Source: Chitinophaga sp. 180180018-3 (GTDB lineage Bacteria; Bacteroidota; Bacteroidia; Chitinophagales; Chitinophagaceae). Taken from it: a DNA stretch of 64,000 bases. The stretch lies in the NCBI RefSeq assembly GCF_037893185.1, contig NZ_CP140772.1, positions 3,534,001 through 3,598,000 on the forward strand, read 5' to 3'. Below, piece by piece: positions 62,754-64,000 of this stretch. Each line of letters opens with the position of its first letter. Position 1 is the stretch's first letter. The notes beneath the pieces were generated by a model. That model saw only the letters and a list, made by a program, of their open reading frames with translations. It searched no databases and was not told the origin of the DNA. The position numbers and the translations under genes were made by a program.

Positions 62754-63653
62754 TCATTCTCCGCCTTTCACTTTCATCTGCAGCGTATATATCGCTTTTT
62801 TGGCGGTGATAAAAAGAATATCATTGTTCTTACCCCCAAAACACGCGTTGGCTGTCCATTCTTCGGGAACAGGTATAAAGCCAATCTGGCGGCCTTTCGG
62901 GCTTACGACGGTAATTCCGTTACCACACAAATAAATATTTCCTTTCTCATCGAGCGCAAGGCCATCCACTGTTTTTTCCGCCATCAGTCGTTTCGCGGAT
63001 AAGGTACCATCTTTGTTTACCCGGTAGGCATATACCTTATTATCGCCTATATCGGCAACGTATACACGCTTTCCGTCGCGTGTGCCGATAATGCCATTCG
63101 GTTTTTTGATGTCATCTGCAGCGATGACAGGTTCTTTGGCGCCCGGAGCCAGGTAATAGACTCTCTGCTCTTTGATATCGGGCTGCGTGCGGGTCCAATA
63201 GTCGCGCTGGTAATACGGGTCCGTGAAATAGATCCCTCCATTCGGAGCTATCCATACATCATTGGGGCCGTTCAGCAATTGCCCCTTGAAATTATTAACC
63301 AGTACATTTACTTCTCCTTTGGGAGATATGAGCCACAGCTGGTCTTTCTCATCTGCGCATGCTACCAGGTTTCCCTTACGGTCCATATACAGCCCGTTAG
63401 CGCGACCGGCTTTATCCATAAAAACGGATAAACGGCCTTCCGTATCATATTTCCATATTTTGTTTTCGGGCTGGTCAGTAAAATAAACATTCCCTTCTTT
63501 ATCGGCAGCAGGACCTTCTGTAAAAGAGAATTGTTTTGAAACCAGCTCCACCCGTGCACTATCGGCCACAGTCGGAGGCAGGCCCTCCTGCGCTATTATA
63601 GGCGTGCAATACGAGTATAGCATCACTAACATGGAATAGATCCTGAATCGCAT
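62754..63653 (-). CDS. secreted SMP-30/gluconolactonase/LRE-family protein
   Basis: 299 residues, signal peptide MRFRIYSMLVMLYSYCTPIIAQ. Six-bladed propeller with the family's metal and loop motifs: EGPAADKEGNVYFTDQPENKIWKYD, NGLYMDRKGNLVACAD, LNGPNDVWIAPNGGIYFTDPYYQR, KPNGIIGTRDGKRVYVAD and DGLALDEKGNIYLCGNGI. It hydrolyses sugar lactones or related esters in the periplasm, which would suit the product of a sugar dehydrogenase, though none is adjacent. An inverted repeat overlaps the region directly before the start codon. Confidence 0.87.
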   Translation of the reverse strand: MRFRIYSMLVMLYSYCTPIIAQEGLPPTVADSARVELVSKQFSFTEGPAADKEGNVYFTDQPENKIWKYDTEGRLSVFMDKAGRANGLYMDRKGNLVACADEKDQLWLISPKGEVNVLVNNFKGQLLNGPNDVWIAPNGGIYFTDPYYQRDYWTRTQPDIKEQRVYYLAPGAKEPVIAADDIKKPNGIIGTRDGKRVYVADIGDNKVYAYRVNKDGTLSAKRLMAEKTVDGLALDEKGNIYLCGNGITVVSPKGRQIGFIPVPEEWTANACFGGKNNDILFITAKKAIYTLQMKVKGGE

Positions 63654-63655
63654 AT

Positions 63656-63681
63656 TGTACCATTATTTTCACAATGGTACA
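63656..63681 (-). promoter_or_regulatory. inverted repeat next to the SMP-30 start codon
   Basis: TGTACCAT (63656-63663) and ATGGTACA (63674-63681), exact complements 10 bases apart, three bases upstream of the ATG. The site can act as an operator, or as an RNA hairpin that would hide the ribosome-binding region. Confidence 0.5.
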
Positions 63682-63715
63682 CAATCCGGCGGTAAATTTT
63701 TTCTAAAATAAGTAA

Positions 63716-63745
63716 AAGGGCAAACGCCGCGCAGCGTTTACCCTT
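63716..63745 (-). terminator. possible minus-strand terminator
   Basis: AAGGGCAAACGC / GCGTTTACCCTT with a CGCGCA loop; the one mismatch becomes a G-U pair in the minus-strand transcript, which then runs into TTTTACTTAT. It would end a transcript coming from beyond the right window edge. Confidence 0.5.
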
Positions 63746-64000
63746 CCGGTTATTGGTTTCTTCCATACAAAAAACCAAGATATGTCGGTCATGAAAATAA
63801 CCGGCCCCATTAGCTATGCTTATGTCTTGGGGATAAACAGAATCGAGAATAAATTTTAGATATTGGTTGATGACAAATGGTAAAGAGTGTATAATACAGT
63901 GTGACAGTTGTGTAACTGCATAAGGTTGATAGTTTTCGTTGTGCTTAGTACATGTTAAAGCCCCGCGACAGATTGGCTGTCGACAGGACATTGGTTCGTA
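63746..64000. other. non-coding right end of the window
   Basis: No convincing gene. Two small dyads are seen: CCAAGATAT (63774-63782) with ATGTCTTGG (about 63824-63832), enclosing CGGT/ACCG, and the perfect hairpin CGACAG-ATTGG-CTGTCG (63966-63982). Either could belong to a leader or an untranslated region of the next gene. Confidence 0.35.

Noticed and set aside
63626..63991. 121-residue minus-strand frame at the right end
   Set aside because: No family resemblance or ribosome-binding site. It overlaps the SMP-30 start, the dyad and a terminator-like hairpin, so it is taken as a chance frame.

Overview
The window looks like chromosomal DNA of a Bacteroidota member, most likely Chitinophagaceae and close to Chitinophaga. 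The evidence is two SusC/SusD pairs, roughly 800-residue FtsX-type permeases without an ATPase partner, promoters of the TTTG-N20-TAnnTTTG type, and genes separated by long AT-rich hairpins. I saw no tRNA, rRNA, CRISPR array, intact insertion sequence or phage gene. The left edge cuts an RND pump gene. The right edge falls in non-coding DNA.

Layout. 1-2329: tail of an RND/TolC efflux operon. 2340-8922: housekeeping and metabolism (secreted thioredoxin-like protein, LepA, acyl-CoA-binding protein, ornithine aminotransferase plus a VIT-type transporter, a methyltransferase, an Lrp-type regulator). 8987-14547: an RlmL-type RNA methyltransferase, a sialidase-like protein, methionine aminopeptidase, a coupled ADP-ribose-related cassette (KptA, NADAR and the broken 3' end of a third gene resembling the TIGR02452 glycohydrolase family), and an Ohr/OhrR peroxide-defence pair. 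14633-28307: a secreted Gfo/Idh oxidoreductase and a complete L-rhamnose locus. The locus has a symporter, a fused aldolase/dehydrogenase, an isomerase, a kinase, and GH106 and GH78 rhamnosidase-type enzymes, with a divergent GntR regulator. 28446-30803: an orphan FtsX-type permease.

31105-44875 is the most unusual part. A secreted SGNH hydrolase is divergent from a colinear run of SusC, SusD, a propeller/cytochrome c lipoprotein, a DUF4432 epimerase-like protein, a cupin-like isomerase candidate, a TIM-barrel sugar isomerase/epimerase, a cytosolic Gfo/Idh dehydrogenase and a DUF1080 lipoprotein. This mix suggests glycosides are imported and broken down by an oxidative route through a 3-keto-sugar rather than by simple hydrolysis. 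Five ACAGGA boxes on one face of the helix precede the operon.

44988-64000 holds a nucleotidase, a tripartite MacB/LolCDE-like efflux operon, small regulators (HxlR, MarR) and acetyltransferases, a second SusC/SusD pair with no enzymes, a second orphan FtsX-type permease, another SGNH hydrolase, an SRPBCC protein, a YiiX-like peptidase and an SMP-30-type lactonase. Two gene remnants lie here (PNPOx-like and L,D-transpeptidase-like).

Cross-cutting patterns. Both FtsX-type genes share an upstream module: a TGTCCG-N4-CGGACA palindrome, another CGGACA about 20 bp further on, and an AT-rich inverted repeat. A family of intergenic hairpin elements with a GCGAAGAT-like core occurs at five places, flanks the acyl-CoA-binding protein gene in opposite orientations and supplies the last codons of the GH78 gene. 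All functions are read from sequence alone. No database search was possible.
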